Below, one piece after another: positions 17,751 to 28,097 of a stretch of 64,000 nucleotides of DNA. The position numbers and the translations under genes were made by a program. The stretch's first letter is position 1, and every line of letters begins with the position of its first letter. The notes below the pieces were generated by a model. That model searched no databases, was not told where the DNA came from, and was given only the letters and a program-made list of their open reading frames with translations. This DNA comes from Pseudomonas hygromyciniae. Its GTDB lineage: Bacteria; Pseudomonadota; Gammaproteobacteria; Pseudomonadales; Pseudomonadaceae. The DNA lies in contig NZ_CP070506.1 in assembly GCF_016925675.1 (NCBI RefSeq), forward strand, positions 370,501 to 434,500, written 5' to 3'.

Positions 17751-19274
17751 ATGTCCCAGGCTAAAAAAATCATCATCACCGACACCCCCCTGCATTGGCA
17801 GGACGTGGTCGCCGTCGCTCGCTTCGGCGCCGAGCTTGCGCTGTCGGGCCAGGCCTGGGCGCGCATCGATAATGCCCAGGCCATCGTGCAACGCATCGTC
17901 AGCAGCGGCGAGCGTGCCTATGGTGTGAACACCGGCCTGGGCGCCCTGTGCAATGTGTCGCTCAAGGGCGAGCAACTGAGCCAGCTGTCGCGTAACACCT
18001 TGCTCAGCCACGCCTGCGGTGTCGGTGCGCCGCTGAGCGATGAACAGACCCGCGCCATTATTTGCGCCGCCATCATCAATTACTGCCAGGGCAAATCCGG
18101 TCTGCATCCGCAGGTGGTGCATTCGCTGCTGGCACTGCTCAACCATGGCATCACCCCGCAAGTGCCGTCCCAGGGTTCGGTGGGCTACCTGACCCATATG
18201 GCCCATATCGGTATTGCCTTGCTGGGTGTAGGAAGTGTCAGCTATCGCGGGCAGATCGTTACCGCCCAGGCCGCCTTGGCCGCCGAAGGCCTGCAGCCCG
18301 TGGTGCTCGGCGCCAAGGACGGCTTGAGCCTGGTCAACGGTACGCCGTGCATGAGCGGCCTGAGTTGCCTGGCCCTGGCCGATGCCCACCATTTGCTGCA
18401 ATGGGCCGATGTGGTCGGTGCCATGAGCTTTGAAGCGCAACGCGGCCAGATCGACGCATTCGACCAGCAGATCATCGCCCTCAAACCCCATCCGGGCATG
18501 CAGCAGGTCGCCAGCAACCTGCGGGCCTTGCTCGATGGCAGCCAGGTAATTGCCGCCAGCCGTGGCATTCGTACCCAGGACGCGCTCAGCATCCGCTCGA
18601 TCCCCCAGGTCCACGGTGCCGCCCGCGATCAGTTGGAGCACGCCACCCGGCAGATCGAAACCGAACTCAATGGCGCCACCGACAACCCGTTGCTGCTGGG
18701 CACGCCGGACAACTACCGCGTGGTGTCCCAGGCCAACCCCCACGGCCAATCCGTGGCACTTGCGGCGGATATGCTGGCCATCGCCATGGCCGAGATCGGC
18801 TCCATCGCCGAGCGTCGCCTGGACCGCCTGATCAACCCCCACGTCAGCGGCTTGCCGGCTTTCCTGGTGAGCAACCCCGGGGTTAACTCGGGGATGATGA
18901 TCGTGCAGTACGTCGCCGCGTCCCTCTGTGGGCAGAATCGCCAACTGGCGCAGCCGGCGGTGCTCGACAACTTCGTCACCTCGGGCCTGCAGGAAGACCA
19001 CCTGAGCATGGGCACCAATGCCGCGCTCAAGCTGCACGCGGTACTGGACAACGTCACCCAGATCCTCGCCATCGAATACCTGCTGGCGGCCCAAGCCTTT
19101 GAGTTCCTCAAGGAACAAAGCTTCGGCGCCGGCACCCACACCGCTTGGCGCTTGCTGCGCGAGCACGTCCCGGCCTATGAACAGGACCGCTGGTTAGCGC
19201 CGGATATCGCGACCACCGCCCAGATGCTCAAGAACACCGATTTGCTGAACCACGCTCTACCGAATTTGCACTGA
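17751..19274 (+). CDS. hutH1: HAL-family protein HutH1 lacking the MIO tripeptide
   Basis: A 507-residue homologue of histidine ammonia-lyase with no frameshift. ATG 17751 is favoured over ATG 17745 because GAAGAAGG ends 7 bases before it. The cofactor motif is missing: HutH2 has [15 protein letters not shown], whereas this protein reads [12 protein letters not shown] (residues 142-153), so Ala-Ser-Gly is deleted. The tyrosine of QDPYSLR is replaced (QDALSIR, Leu279), and Phe of GGNFHAEP by Pro330. Tyr57 (AYGVNTG), His87 (SHACGVG), LVNGT and QEDH are kept. MIO is required for ammonia-lyase chemistry, so HutH1 should be inactive as a histidase. It may bind histidine or urocanate, or modulate HutH2. 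It lies 26 bases before hutH2. Confidence 0.88.
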   Translation: MSQAKKIIITDTPLHWQDVVAVARFGAELALSGQAWARIDNAQAIVQRIVSSGERAYGVNTGLGALCNVSLKGEQLSQLSRNTLLSHACGVGAPLSDEQTRAIICAAIINYCQGKSGLHPQVVHSLLALLNHGITPQVPSQGSVGYLTHMAHIGIALLGVGSVSYRGQIVTAQAALAAEGLQPVVLGAKDGLSLVNGTPCMSGLSCLALADAHHLLQWADVVGAMSFEAQRGQIDAFDQQIIALKPHPGMQQVASNLRALLDGSQVIAASRGIRTQDALSIRSIPQVHGAARDQLEHATRQIETELNGATDNPLLLGTPDNYRVVSQANPHGQSVALAADMLAIAMAEIGSIAERRLDRLINPHVSGLPAFLVSNPGVNSGMMIVQYVAASLCGQNRQLAQPAVLDNFVTSGLQEDHLSMGTNAALKLHAVLDNVTQILAIEYLLAAQAFEFLKEQSFGAGTHTAWRLLREHVPAYEQDRWLAPDIATTAQMLKNTDLLNHALPNLH

Positions 19275-19300
19275 ACCCTATTTCAAAAAGGAGTATGAAT

Positions 19301-20833
19301 GTGACTGCGCTAAATCTGATTCCAGGCCAACTGAGCCTTGCCCAACTGCGTGCCATCTACCAGCAGCCGGTAACCCTCAGCCTGGATGACAGCGCCACGG
19401 CGCAGATCGAAGCCAGTGTTGCCTGTGTCGAGCAGATCCTTGCCGAGAACCGCACTGCCTATGGCATCAACACCGGTTTTGGCTTGCTGGCCTCGACCCG
19501 TATCGCCAGCGAAGACCTGGAAAACCTCCAGCGCTCCCTGGTGTTGTCCCACGCTGCCGGGGTGGGCGAGCCGATCAGCGATGCGCTGGTGCGCTTGGTG
19601 ATGGTGCTCAAGGTCAACAGCCTGAGCCGGGGTTTCTCCGGGATTCGCCGCAAGGTGATCGACGCGCTCATCGCCCTGATCAACGCCGAGGTCTATCCGC
19701 ATATCCCGCTCAAGGGTTCGGTGGGTGCTTCCGGTGACCTGGCGCCGCTGGCCCATATGTCCCTGGTGCTGCTGGGCGAAGGCAAGGCCCGTTACAAAGG
19801 GCAATGGCTGGAGGCTACCGAAGCGCTGAAAATCGCCGGCCTCACGCCTTTGACCCTGGCCGCCAAGGAAGGCCTGGCGCTGCTCAACGGCACCCAGGTC
19901 TCCACCGCCTACGCCCTGCGCGGTCTGTTTGAAGGTGAAGACCTGTTCGCCGCCGCCATCGCCTGTGGTGGCCTGACCGTGGAAGCCGTGCTGGGCTCGC
20001 GCTCGCCGTTCGACGCGCGCATTCATGCGGCCCGTGGCCAGCGTGGGCAGATTGACTCGGCGGCCGCTTATCGCGACCTGCTTGGTGACAGCAGTCAGGT
20101 GTCCCAGTCCCACCAGAACTGCGACAAGGTCCAAGACCCGTACTCCCTGCGCTGCCAGCCACAAGTCATGGGCGCCTGCCTGACCCAGTTGCGCCAGGCG
20201 GCCGAGGTGTTGGTGGTCGAAGCCAACGCGGTGTCGGATAACCCGCTGGTATTTGCCGCCGAGGGTGATGTGATCTCCGGCGGTAACTTCCACGCCGAAC
20301 CGGTGGCGATGGCCGCCGACAACATGGCCCTGGCCATCGCCGAAATCGGCTCCCTCAGCGAGCGCCGTATTTCGTTGATGATGGATAAGCACATGTCGCA
20401 ACTGCCGCCATTTTTGGTGGGCAATGGCGGGGTGAACTCCGGGTTCATGATCGCCCAGGTGACCGCTGCGGCCTTGGCCAGTGAGAACAAGGCGTTGTCC
20501 CATCCCCATAGCGTCGACAGCCTGCCGACGTCGGCCAACCAGGAAGACCACGTTTCGATGGCGCCGGCTGCCGGCAAGCGCCTGTGGGAAATGGCTGAAA
20601 ACACCCGTGGCATTCTCGCGGTGGAATGGCTGGCCGCGTGCCAGGGCCTGGACCTGCGCGATGGCCTGAAAACCTCGCCGAAGCTGGAACAGGCCCGTGG
20701 GATCCTGCGCGCCAAAGTGGGGTTCTATGACAAGGACCGCTTCTTCGCCCCGGACATCAATGCCGCCAGTGAGCTGTTGGCCAGCCGCTGCCTGAACGAG
20801 CTGGTACCCGCCAAGCTGCTACCAAGCCTCTAA
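19301..20833 (+). CDS. hutH2: Histidine ammonia-lyase (active copy)
   Basis: A 510-residue histidase that deaminates L-histidine to trans-urocanate in the cytoplasm. The MIO-forming Ala143-Ser144-Gly145 is present in [12 protein letters not shown], with Tyr54 (AYGINTGFG), His84, [17 protein letters not shown] and NQEDHVSM all intact. GTG 19301 is chosen over ATG 19295: AAAAAGGAG ends 7 bases before the GTG but only one base before the ATG, and the length then equals that of P. putida HutH. It is the only catalytically complete histidase in the window. A REP separates it from hutTh. Confidence 0.96.
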   Translation: MTALNLIPGQLSLAQLRAIYQQPVTLSLDDSATAQIEASVACVEQILAENRTAYGINTGFGLLASTRIASEDLENLQRSLVLSHAAGVGEPISDALVRLVMVLKVNSLSRGFSGIRRKVIDALIALINAEVYPHIPLKGSVGASGDLAPLAHMSLVLLGEGKARYKGQWLEATEALKIAGLTPLTLAAKEGLALLNGTQVSTAYALRGLFEGEDLFAAAIACGGLTVEAVLGSRSPFDARIHAARGQRGQIDSAAAYRDLLGDSSQVSQSHQNCDKVQDPYSLRCQPQVMGACLTQLRQAAEVLVVEANAVSDNPLVFAAEGDVISGGNFHAEPVAMAADNMALAIAEIGSLSERRISLMMDKHMSQLPPFLVGNGGVNSGFMIAQVTAAALASENKALSHPHSVDSLPTSANQEDHVSMAPAAGKRLWEMAENTRGILAVEWLAACQGLDLRDGLKTSPKLEQARGILRAKVGFYDKDRFFAPDINAASELLASRCLNELVPAKLLPSL

Positions 20834-20841
20834 GCACAAGG

Positions 20842-20953
20842 CCCCCTGTAGGAGCGAGCTTGCTCGCGAAAATCGTTAACGATGATGCGGGAAACCTGAC
20901 GCCCCGTGGCGTTCTCAGGTTTTTCGCGAGCAAGCTCGCTCCTACAAAGGGGA
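20842..20953. repeat. REP inverted pair
   Basis: CCCCTGTAGGAGCGAGCTTG... and its complement ending ...CTCGCTCCTACAAAGGGG enclose about 45 bases. This is the TAGGAGCGAGCTTGCTCGCG subclass, also found at 38664. It lies inside the hut operon between hutH2 and hutTh. Confidence 0.88.
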
Positions 20954-20990
20954 GCGTTTTTCCCTGCATAACAATAATTAGGGACGAGAA

Positions 20991-22400
20991 ATGCACCAGC
21001 AAGCACAAGGTCTCAAACGCGGATTGACCGCCCGCCATATTCGCTTCATGGCACTGGGGTCGGCGATCGGCACCGGGCTGTTCTACGGCTCCGCCTCGGC
21101 TATCCAGATGGCCGGCCCGGCGGTGTTGCTGGCCTACCTGATCGGTGGCGCTGCCGTATTCATGGTGATGCGCGCCCTCGGTGAAATGGCCGTGCACAAT
21201 CCGGTGTCCGGCTCCTTCGGCCAATACGCCAGTACCTATCTGGGCCCGATGGCCGGCTTTATCCTCGGCTGGACCTACGCCTTCGAGATGATCATCGTCT
21301 GCCTGGCGGACGTCACGGCCTTTGGCATCTACATGGGCTTCTGGTTTCCCGAAGTCGCACGCTGGGTCTGGGTGCTCGGCATTGTCCTGCTGATCGGCGG
21401 GCTGAACCTGTGCAACGTCAAGGTGTTTGGCGAAATGGAATTCTGGCTGTCGCTGCTCAAGGTCGGCGCGATTGTCGCGATGATCCTCGGTGGCTTCGGC
21501 ATCATGCTGTTCGGCGTGCATTCGGCCGGTGACGCGCCAGCCAGTGGGCTGAGCAACCTGTGGGCCCATGGCGGCTTCATGCCCAATGGCGTGGGCGGCC
21601 TGATCGCCTCGTTTGCGGTGGTGATGTTTGCCTTTGGCGGCATCGAAATCATTGGCATCACTGCGGGTGAAGCCAAGGACCCGCAACGGGTAATCCCCAA
21701 GGCGATCAATGCGGTACCGCTGCGCATCCTGCTGTTCTATGTGCTGACCCTTTTTGTGCTGATGGCCATCTACCCATGGCCGCAGATCGGCAGCCAGGGC
21801 AGCCCGTTCGTGCAGATCTTCAGCAACCTGGGGATTGGCTCGGCGGCGACCATCCTCAACATCGTGGTGATCTCGGCGGCGGTCTCGGCCATCAACAGTG
21901 ACATCTTCGGCGCAGGCCGCATGATGTACGGCCTGGCCCAGCAAGGGCAGGCCCCCAAGGGCTTTGCGCAACTGTCGCGTCACGGTGTGCCGTGGATGAC
22001 CGTGGTGGTGATGGGCGCTGCGCTATTGGGCGGTGTGGTGTTGAACTACCTGATCCCGGAAAACGTGTTCCTGGTGATCGCCTCGATTGCCACCTTCGCC
22101 ACCGTCTGGGTATGGCTGATGATCCTGGTCACGCAGGTGGCGATGCGCCGCTCGATGAGCAAGGAACAGATCGCCGAGCTGAAATTCCCGGTACCGTTCT
22201 GGCCCTATGCGCCGGCGGCGGCCATTGTGTTCATGCTGTTTATTTTTGGCGTACTGGGCTACTTCCCGGACACCCAGGCCGCGCTGATGGTGGGCGCCGT
22301 GTGGATCGTGTTGCTGGTCCTCGCCTACCTGCTGTGGGTCAAGCCCGCAGCCGGGCAAGCGGCCAAGGTCCATTACGACCCGGCTTTGTCTCACCGATAA
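20991..22400 (+). CDS. hutT: APC-family histidine permease HutTh
   Basis: A 469-residue secondary transporter of the amino acid-polyamine-cation family with about twelve helices. The N-terminus [20 protein letters not shown] and then GTGLFYGSA form the substrate-contacting broken helix 1. [13 protein letters not shown] and GWTYAFEM are further family motifs. Its place directly before hutI-hutG and the known HutTh of P. fluorescens make histidine the probable substrate; other basic or aromatic amino acids cannot be excluded from sequence. Confidence 0.9.
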   Translation: MHQQAQGLKRGLTARHIRFMALGSAIGTGLFYGSASAIQMAGPAVLLAYLIGGAAVFMVMRALGEMAVHNPVSGSFGQYASTYLGPMAGFILGWTYAFEMIIVCLADVTAFGIYMGFWFPEVARWVWVLGIVLLIGGLNLCNVKVFGEMEFWLSLLKVGAIVAMILGGFGIMLFGVHSAGDAPASGLSNLWAHGGFMPNGVGGLIASFAVVMFAFGGIEIIGITAGEAKDPQRVIPKAINAVPLRILLFYVLTLFVLMAIYPWPQIGSQGSPFVQIFSNLGIGSAATILNIVVISAAVSAINSDIFGAGRMMYGLAQQGQAPKGFAQLSRHGVPWMTVVVMGAALLGGVVLNYLIPENVFLVIASIATFATVWVWLMILVTQVAMRRSMSKEQIAELKFPVPFWPYAPAAAIVFMLFIFGVLGYFPDTQAALMVGAVWIVLLVLAYLLWVKPAAGQAAKVHYDPALSHR

Positions 22401-22415
22401 CTTAGGGAGGCGTTG

Positions 22416-23621
22416 ATGAAAACGCTTTGGCAACACTGCCACATCGCAACCATGGCCCAGGGCGAGTACTCGATCATCGAGGATGGCGCGATAGTCACGG
22501 CCGGTACGCTGATCGAGTGGATCGGCCCCCGGGCCAAGCTGCCGCGTGGTGACTACACGCACACCCATGACTTGCAGGGCGCGTGGGTCACTCCAGGGCT
22601 GATCGACTGCCATACCCACACGGTATTTGGCGGTAACCGCAGCGGTGAATTCGAGCAGCGCTTGCAGGGCGTGAGCTACGCCGAGATCGCCGCAGCCGGT
22701 GGTGGCATTGCCAGCACCGTGCGTGCCACCCGTGCAGCGACCGAAGACGAGCTGTTCGACAGCAGCCGCAAGCGCCTGCGCAGTTTGCTGCGCGATGGCG
22801 TGACCACCGTGGAGATCAAGTCCGGCTACGGCCTGGACCTGGCCAACGAGCGCAAGATGCTGCGCGTGGCCCGGCGCCTGGGCCAGGAGCTGCCGGTCAG
22901 CGTGCGTGCCACGTGCCTGGCGGCCCATGCGTTGCCGCCGGAGTACAAGGACCGCGCGGACGACTACATCGAGCATATCTGCAACGAAATGCTGCCGGCC
23001 CTGGCCGCTGAAGGGTTGGTGGATGCCGTGGATGCGTTTTGCGAATACCTGGCGTTTTCCACCGAGCAGGTCGAGCGCGTATTCAAAGTCGCGCAACGCT
23101 TGGGCTTGCCGGTCAAGCTGCACGCCGAGCAACTGTCGTCGTTGCACGGTTCGAGCCTGGCGGCGCGGTATCAGGCGTTGTCGGCGGACCACCTGGAATT
23201 CATGACCGAAGAAGACGCCATCGCCATGGCCGCCTCCGGCACTGTCGCCGTGCTATTGCCAGGGGCGTTCTACTTCCTGCGTGAAACCCAGTTGCCGCCG
23301 ATGGACGCCTTGCGCAAGCACGGGGTGAAGATCGCGATTGCCAGCGACCTCAACCCTGGCACTTCGCCGGCCTTATCCGTACGCCTGATGCTGAACATGG
23401 CTTGCACCTTGTTCCGCATGACCCCGGAAGAAGCCCTGGCCGGCGCCACCCGGCATGCCGCCACGGCGCTGGGTATGGGCGATACCCATGGTTCGCTGGA
23501 GGTGGGCAAGGTCGCGGACTTTGTCGCCTGGCAGATCGATCGTCCCGCCGACCTGGCCTACTGGCTGGGCGGCGAGCTGGATAAACGCGTCGTGCGCCAC
23601 GGCGTTGACGTCACTGTGTAA
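22416..23621 (+). CDS. hutI: Imidazolonepropionase
   Basis: A 401-residue metal-dependent amidohydrolase that opens the imidazolone ring of 4-imidazolone-5-propionate to give N-formimino-L-glutamate. The HxH metal motif is in [12 protein letters not shown] (His66, His68). [13 protein letters not shown] and SADHLEF supply further ligands, and [11 protein letters not shown] the catalytic Asp. ATG 22416 is preferred to TTG 22413 because GGGAGG ends 5 bases before the ATG and the length equals P. putida HutI. Its TAA overlaps the AGGAG ribosome binding site of hutG. Confidence 0.97.
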   Translation: MKTLWQHCHIATMAQGEYSIIEDGAIVTAGTLIEWIGPRAKLPRGDYTHTHDLQGAWVTPGLIDCHTHTVFGGNRSGEFEQRLQGVSYAEIAAAGGGIASTVRATRAATEDELFDSSRKRLRSLLRDGVTTVEIKSGYGLDLANERKMLRVARRLGQELPVSVRATCLAAHALPPEYKDRADDYIEHICNEMLPALAAEGLVDAVDAFCEYLAFSTEQVERVFKVAQRLGLPVKLHAEQLSSLHGSSLAARYQALSADHLEFMTEEDAIAMAASGTVAVLLPGAFYFLRETQLPPMDALRKHGVKIAIASDLNPGTSPALSVRLMLNMACTLFRMTPEEALAGATRHAATALGMGDTHGSLEVGKVADFVAWQIDRPADLAYWLGGELDKRVVRHGVDVTV

Positions 23622-23632
23622 GGAGTCGCGTT

Positions 23633-24433
23633 GTGGACAAGGTTCTGAACTTCAAACAAGGCAGCACACCGCTGCTGATCAGCATGCCCCACGCTGGGTT
23701 GCGCCTGACGCCTGCGGTGGCGGCGGGCTTGATCCCCGAGGCACAAAGCCTGCCGGATACCGACTGGCATATCCCCACGCTGTACGATTTTGCGGCAGAG
23801 CTGGGGGCCAGCACCCTGGCGGCCGAGTATTCGCGGTTTGTCATCGACCTGAACCGGCCATCTGACGACAAGCCGCTGTATGCCGGCGCGACCACCGGCC
23901 TGTTTCCTGCGACGTTGTTTGAGGGTGTGCCGTTGTTTATCGAAGGCAAGGAGCCGTCGAAGGCGGAGCGGGCGACCTACCTGGAGCAGATCTGGATGCC
24001 TTATCACCAGACCCTGCAGCGCGAACTGGCGCGGCTCAAGGCCGAGTTCGGCTACGCGCTGCTGTTCGACGCGCATTCTATTCGCTCGGTCATCCCCCAC
24101 CTGTTCGACGGCAGGCTGCCGGACTTCAACCTCGGCACCTTCAATGGCGCCGCCTGCGATCCTGGATTGGCCAGCCAGTTGGAAGCCATCTGCGCGGCGC
24201 ACCCGCAGTACAGCCATGTGCTGAACGGGCGCTTCAAGGGCGGGCACATCACCCGGCACTACGGCAACCCGGCGCAGGATATTCATGCGGTGCAACTGGA
24301 GTTGGGGCAGTGCACGTATATGGAGGAGTTTGAGCCGTTTCGCTATCGGGCGGATTTGGCCGAGCCGACGCGGGTGGTGTTGAAGCAGTTGTTGCAAGGA
24401 TTTCTGGCCTGGGGCCAGAAGCACTCCACCTGA
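23633..24433 (+). CDS. hutG: N-formylglutamate deformylase
   Basis: A 266-residue enzyme of the N-formylglutamate amidohydrolase family, which splits N-formyl-L-glutamate (made by HutF) into glutamate and formate. Recognised by LLISMPHAGLRLTP at the N-terminus and FDAHSIRSVIP in the middle, which hold the likely zinc ligands, and by GGHITRHYGNP near the C-terminus. The start is GTG 23633, with AGGAG (23621-23625) 7 bases upstream. It is the last hut gene and is followed by a REP. Confidence 0.95.
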   Translation: MDKVLNFKQGSTPLLISMPHAGLRLTPAVAAGLIPEAQSLPDTDWHIPTLYDFAAELGASTLAAEYSRFVIDLNRPSDDKPLYAGATTGLFPATLFEGVPLFIEGKEPSKAERATYLEQIWMPYHQTLQRELARLKAEFGYALLFDAHSIRSVIPHLFDGRLPDFNLGTFNGAACDPGLASQLEAICAAHPQYSHVLNGRFKGGHITRHYGNPAQDIHAVQLELGQCTYMEEFEPFRYRADLAEPTRVVLKQLLQGFLAWGQKHST

Positions 24434-24450
24434 GTCAACGAGAATCAAAC

Positions 24451-24541
24451 TGTGGGAGCGGGCTTGCTCGCGAAAGCAGAGGAACAGTCAGATATTTATC
24501 AACTGACCCACCGCTTTCGCGAGCAAGCCCGCTCCCACATT
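24451..24541. repeat. REP inverted pair after hutG
   Basis: TGTGGGAGCGGGCTTGCTCG and its complement ending GCTCCCACA at about 24540 enclose about 40 bases. It closes the hut operon; the remaining 146 bases to pip hold the pip promoter region, with a TATGAT-like -10 at about 24620. Confidence 0.88.
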
Positions 24542-24687
24542 GGGTTCCGTGAATCTTCCTGGCGGATCGCTGACACAGGTCTAAGTCCTCAAGGACATGC
24601 TCATTGCACAATTCGGGTTTATGATGCCAGACGGCAAAATAATAGACGTCCCCCCAGGGATGGAACCGACCCCTTACGGAGCGCGCA

Positions 24688-25659
24688 ATGCAGACTTTGT
24701 TCCCGCAGATCAAACCCTACGCCCGGCACGATCTGGCCGTCGATGAAACCCACACGCTGTATGTCGACGAAAGTGGTTCCCCGCAAGGTTTGCCCGTTGT
24801 CTTCATCCACGGCGGCCCCGGCGCCGGCTGCGATGCCAACAGCCGTTGCTATTTCGATCCCAACCTGTACCGCATCGTCACCTTCGACCAACGTGGTTGC
24901 GGGCGCTCCACGCCACGGGCCAACCTGGAAAACAACACCACTTGGGATCTGGTCGCCGACCTTGAGCGCATTCGCGAGCACCTGGGTATTGAAAAATGGG
25001 TGCTGTTCGGCGGCTCCTGGGGCTCGACCCTGGCCCTGGCCTATGCGCAAACCCACCCCGAGCGTGTGCTTGGCCTGATCGTGCGCGGCATCTTCCTGGC
25101 CCGCCCCCAGGATATCCAATGGTTCTACCAGGCTGGCGCGAGCCGTCTGTTCCCCGATTACTGGCAGGACTACATTGCGCCAATCCCTGTGGAAGAACGC
25201 CACGACATGATCAGCGCCTATCACAAGCGCCTGACCGGTAACGATCAGATCGCCCAGATGCATGCCGCCAAGGCCTGGTCCACCTGGGAAGGCCGTATGC
25301 TGGGCCTGTGCCCCAACCCGCAGTTGATCGAGCGTTTCTCCGAGCCCCAGCGCGCCCTGTCGATTGCGCGTATCGAGTGCCACTACTTCACCAATAATTC
25401 CTTCCTCGAGCCCGACCAGCTGATTCGCGATATGCACAAGATCGCTCATCTGCCTGGCGTCATCGTGCATGGCCGCTACGATATGATCTGCCCGCTGGAC
25501 AACGCCTGGGAATTGCATCAAGCCTGGCCGAACAGCGAATTGCAGGTGATCCGCGAGGCTGGTCATTCTGCCGCGGAGCCTGGAATCACGGACGCACTGG
25601 TGCGAGCAACCAACGAGATGGCACGGCGCCTGCTTGATCTGCCGCCAGAAGAAGCATGA
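24688..25659 (+). CDS. pip: Proline iminopeptidase
   Basis: A 323-residue alpha/beta hydrolase that removes N-terminal proline from peptides in the cytoplasm. The oxyanion-hole motif HGGPGAGCD precedes the nucleophile elbow GGSWGST (Ser110). GRYDMICP carries the acid and EAGHSAAEP the catalytic His. [10 protein letters not shown] is a peptidase S33 hallmark. The stop overlaps the dtd start as ATGA, so pip and dtd form a coupled pair, a common arrangement in Pseudomonas. Confidence 0.95.
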   Translation: MQTLFPQIKPYARHDLAVDETHTLYVDESGSPQGLPVVFIHGGPGAGCDANSRCYFDPNLYRIVTFDQRGCGRSTPRANLENNTTWDLVADLERIREHLGIEKWVLFGGSWGSTLALAYAQTHPERVLGLIVRGIFLARPQDIQWFYQAGASRLFPDYWQDYIAPIPVEERHDMISAYHKRLTGNDQIAQMHAAKAWSTWEGRMLGLCPNPQLIERFSEPQRALSIARIECHYFTNNSFLEPDQLIRDMHKIAHLPGVIVHGRYDMICPLDNAWELHQAWPNSELQVIREAGHSAAEPGITDALVRATNEMARRLLDLPPEEA

Positions 25660-26093
25660 AGGGGCTTTTACAACGGGTGCGTGGCGCCCGGGTCGAGGTG
25701 GCAGGCGAAGTGGTGGGGGCGATAGACCAGGGTTTGCTGGTGCTGGTGGCTGTCGAACCTTCAGATACCGCGGCCAGTGCCGACAAGTTGTTACATAAGC
25801 TGCTTAACTATCGGGTGTTCAGTGACGACGAGGGCAAGATGAACTTGTCGTTGAAGGATATTGGCGGTGGTTTGCTGCTGGTGTCTCAGTTCACCCTGGC
25901 GGCCGATACCAAGAGCGGCTTGCGTCCCAGCTTCTCCACGGCGGCACCTCCGGCGTTGGGTGAAGCGCTTTTCGAGCACTTGCTGCTACAAGCGCAACAA
26001 TTGCATGGCACGGTGGCATCGGGGCGTTTTGGTGCGGATATGCAGGTGCATCTGGTCAATGACGGGCCCGTCACCTTCCTTTTGCAGACCTGA
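25656..26093 (+). CDS. dtd: D-aminoacyl-tRNA deacylase
   Basis: A 145-residue homodimeric proofreading enzyme that hydrolyses D-aminoacyl-tRNA. It carries both family motifs: SQFTLAADT near residue 78 and the cross-subunit Gly-cisPro motif NDGPVTF near the C-terminus. Length is normal. It is coupled to pip through an ATGA overlap. Confidence 0.96.
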   Translation: MKGLLQRVRGARVEVAGEVVGAIDQGLLVLVAVEPSDTAASADKLLHKLLNYRVFSDDEGKMNLSLKDIGGGLLLVSQFTLAADTKSGLRPSFSTAAPPALGEALFEHLLLQAQQLHGTVASGRFGADMQVHLVNDGPVTFLLQT

Positions 26094-26360
26094 TTGTATG
26101 AAAAACGACTTTTAATGCGCAAAAACCCAGGTTTTCGCTACAAATACTTCGCTGCCCCTGCTGCGTTATCTCACGGGCTACTAGATAATCGCGCGCTACG
26201 GGGATCAGCGTAAATTGGTCCAATTTTGATTTAGGTAGAGACTTGTCCGCTTGCCGATGGGGAATCATTTAGCCCGGTCGGAGTCGGAACAATGCTCGCC
26301 AACCTGGCATATAGATAGCTGGCCGTTGGTTTTTTGATCTGTTTTCGGCGAGGGTTGCTC

Positions 26361-28097
26361 GTGATTGTTAGTCCCTGTAATGCACCAAAATTGTCTGCCA
26401 AACGGTTACGAAACGCACTGGTGACGGGCTCCGCCCTGTTTTGCCTGTTCGGCGCGGGTCAACTGTGGGCTTTCAGTCTGGACGATGTATCGGCCAAGGC
26501 AAAAGAGCTGGCCGGGCAGAAATACGAAGCCCCGCGCAGCAATCTGCCGAACGAATTCCGCGAAATGAAATTCGCTGACTACCAGAAAATTCGTTTCCGC
26601 AATGAAAAAGCCGAGTGGGCCGAGCAGAAAACCCCCTTCAAGCTGTCGTTCTATCACCAGGGCATGCACTTCGACACGCCGGTGAAGATCAACGAAATCA
26701 CCGCGACCGACGTCCAGGAAATCAAGTACGACCCGACGCGTTTCGATTTCGGTGACGTCAAGTTTGATCCTAAAGCCACCGATCAGCTGGGTTATGCCGG
26801 CTTTCGCGTGCTGTACCCGATCAACAAGGACGACAAGCAAGACGAAATCATGACCATGCTCGGCGCCAGCTACTTCCGCGTCGTGGGCAAGGACCAGGTC
26901 TATGGCTTGTCCGCCCGTGGCATGGCGATCGATACCGCGCTGCCGTCCGGCGAAGAGTTCCCGCGTTTCACCGAGTTCTGGATCGAGCGTCCAAAGCCGG
27001 GTGACAAGCACCTGGTGATCTTTGCCCTGCTGGATTCGCCACGGGCCACCGGTGCCTATCGCCTGATCCTGCGCCCGGGCACCGACACCATTGTTGACGT
27101 CAAGTCGCAGATGTTCCTGCGCGACAAGGTCAGCAAACTGGGGGTTGCCCCGCTGACCAGCATGTTCCTGTTCGGCGCCAACCAGCCGTCCAAGGTCCTC
27201 AACTACCGTCGTGAACTGCACGACTCCAGCGGTCTGTCGATCCATGCCGGCAACGGCGAGTGGATCTGGCGCCCGCTGAACAACCCAAAACACCTGTCGG
27301 TCAGCAACTTCTCGGTAGAAAACCCGCGTGGTTTTGGCCTGTTGCAGCGCGGTCGCAACTTCAGCCAGTACGAAGACCTCGACGACAACTACGACAAGCG
27401 CCCAAGCGCCTGGATCGAGCCTGAAGGCGACTGGGGCAAGGGTTCCGTCGACCTGGTAGAGATTCCGACTGCCGATGAAACCAACGACAACATCGTTGCG
27501 TTCTGGAGCCCGGCCGAGCTGCCCAAGCCTGGTGAGCCGCTGGATATCGCCTATCGCCTGCACTGGACGCTCAACGACGCACCGTTCCACTCGCCGGACA
27601 GTGCCTGGGTCAAGCAGACTCTGCGTTCTACCGGTGATGTGAAACAGTCCAACCTGATCCGTCAACCAGACGGCAGCGTGGCCTATCTGGTGGACTTCGA
27701 GGGCCCGTCCCTCAAGGCCTTGAAGCCCGATGCGGCAGTACGCAGCCAGGTCAGCGTCGGTGAAAACGGCGAAGTCGTGGAAAACAGCGTGCGCTACAAC
27801 CCGCACACCAAAGGCTGGCGCCTGACCCTGCGCTTGAAGATCAAGGACGCAGGCAAGCCGACCGAAATGCGTGCGGCCCTGGTCCAGGACATCGTCAAGC
27901 CTGAGCTTGAGCAGGTTTCCACCCAAGTTCTGAAGGCTGACAAAGCCCTGGCCAAGCAACACGAGAAACAGGCCAAGAAAGACGCCAAGGACAAGCAAGA
28001 CAAGCAGCCAGAAGCTGCCCCAGCCACCCCGGAACCGGTCAAGACAGAACAAGTCCTGACTGAAACCTGGAGCAATCAGTTGCCTGCCGATGAGTAA
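26361..28097 (+). CDS. opgG: Glucan biosynthesis protein G
   Basis: A 578-residue periplasmic protein needed to make and branch osmoregulated periplasmic glucans with OpgH. GTG 26361 is chosen: GAGGG ends 6 bases before it and the signal peptide (core [19 protein letters not shown]) then lies near residues 16-35. The MdoG domain starts at [16 protein letters not shown]. The C-terminus ends in a Lys/Asp/Gln-rich tail ([17 protein letters not shown] type) followed by a Pro-rich segment, a low-complexity extension not expected to be catalytic. Its last 8 bases overlap opgH. The 267-base gap upstream has no other gene. Confidence 0.95.
   Translation: MIVSPCNAPKLSAKRLRNALVTGSALFCLFGAGQLWAFSLDDVSAKAKELAGQKYEAPRSNLPNEFREMKFADYQKIRFRNEKAEWAEQKTPFKLSFYHQGMHFDTPVKINEITATDVQEIKYDPTRFDFGDVKFDPKATDQLGYAGFRVLYPINKDDKQDEIMTMLGASYFRVVGKDQVYGLSARGMAIDTALPSGEEFPRFTEFWIERPKPGDKHLVIFALLDSPRATGAYRLILRPGTDTIVDVKSQMFLRDKVSKLGVAPLTSMFLFGANQPSKVLNYRRELHDSSGLSIHAGNGEWIWRPLNNPKHLSVSNFSVENPRGFGLLQRGRNFSQYEDLDDNYDKRPSAWIEPEGDWGKGSVDLVEIPTADETNDNIVAFWSPAELPKPGEPLDIAYRLHWTLNDAPFHSPDSAWVKQTLRSTGDVKQSNLIRQPDGSVAYLVDFEGPSLKALKPDAAVRSQVSVGENGEVVENSVRYNPHTKGWRLTLRLKIKDAGKPTEMRAALVQDIVKPELEQVSTQVLKADKALAKQHEKQAKKDAKDKQDKQPEAAPATPEPVKTEQVLTETWSNQLPADE

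Noticed and set aside
11121..24541. Repeated palindromes considered as a CRISPR array
   Set aside because: The copies are inverted REP pairs in separate intergenic gaps, without regular spacers or cas genes.
24595..24630. Sigma-70 promoter of pip built from TTGCAC and TATGAT
   Set aside because: The spacing is only 10 bases, so a paired -35/-10 assignment is not supported.
26094..26360. Possible riboswitch or small RNA upstream of opgG (TTGGTCCAA palindrome)
   Set aside because: Only a short palindrome is visible; no longer pairing or terminator supports a structured leader.
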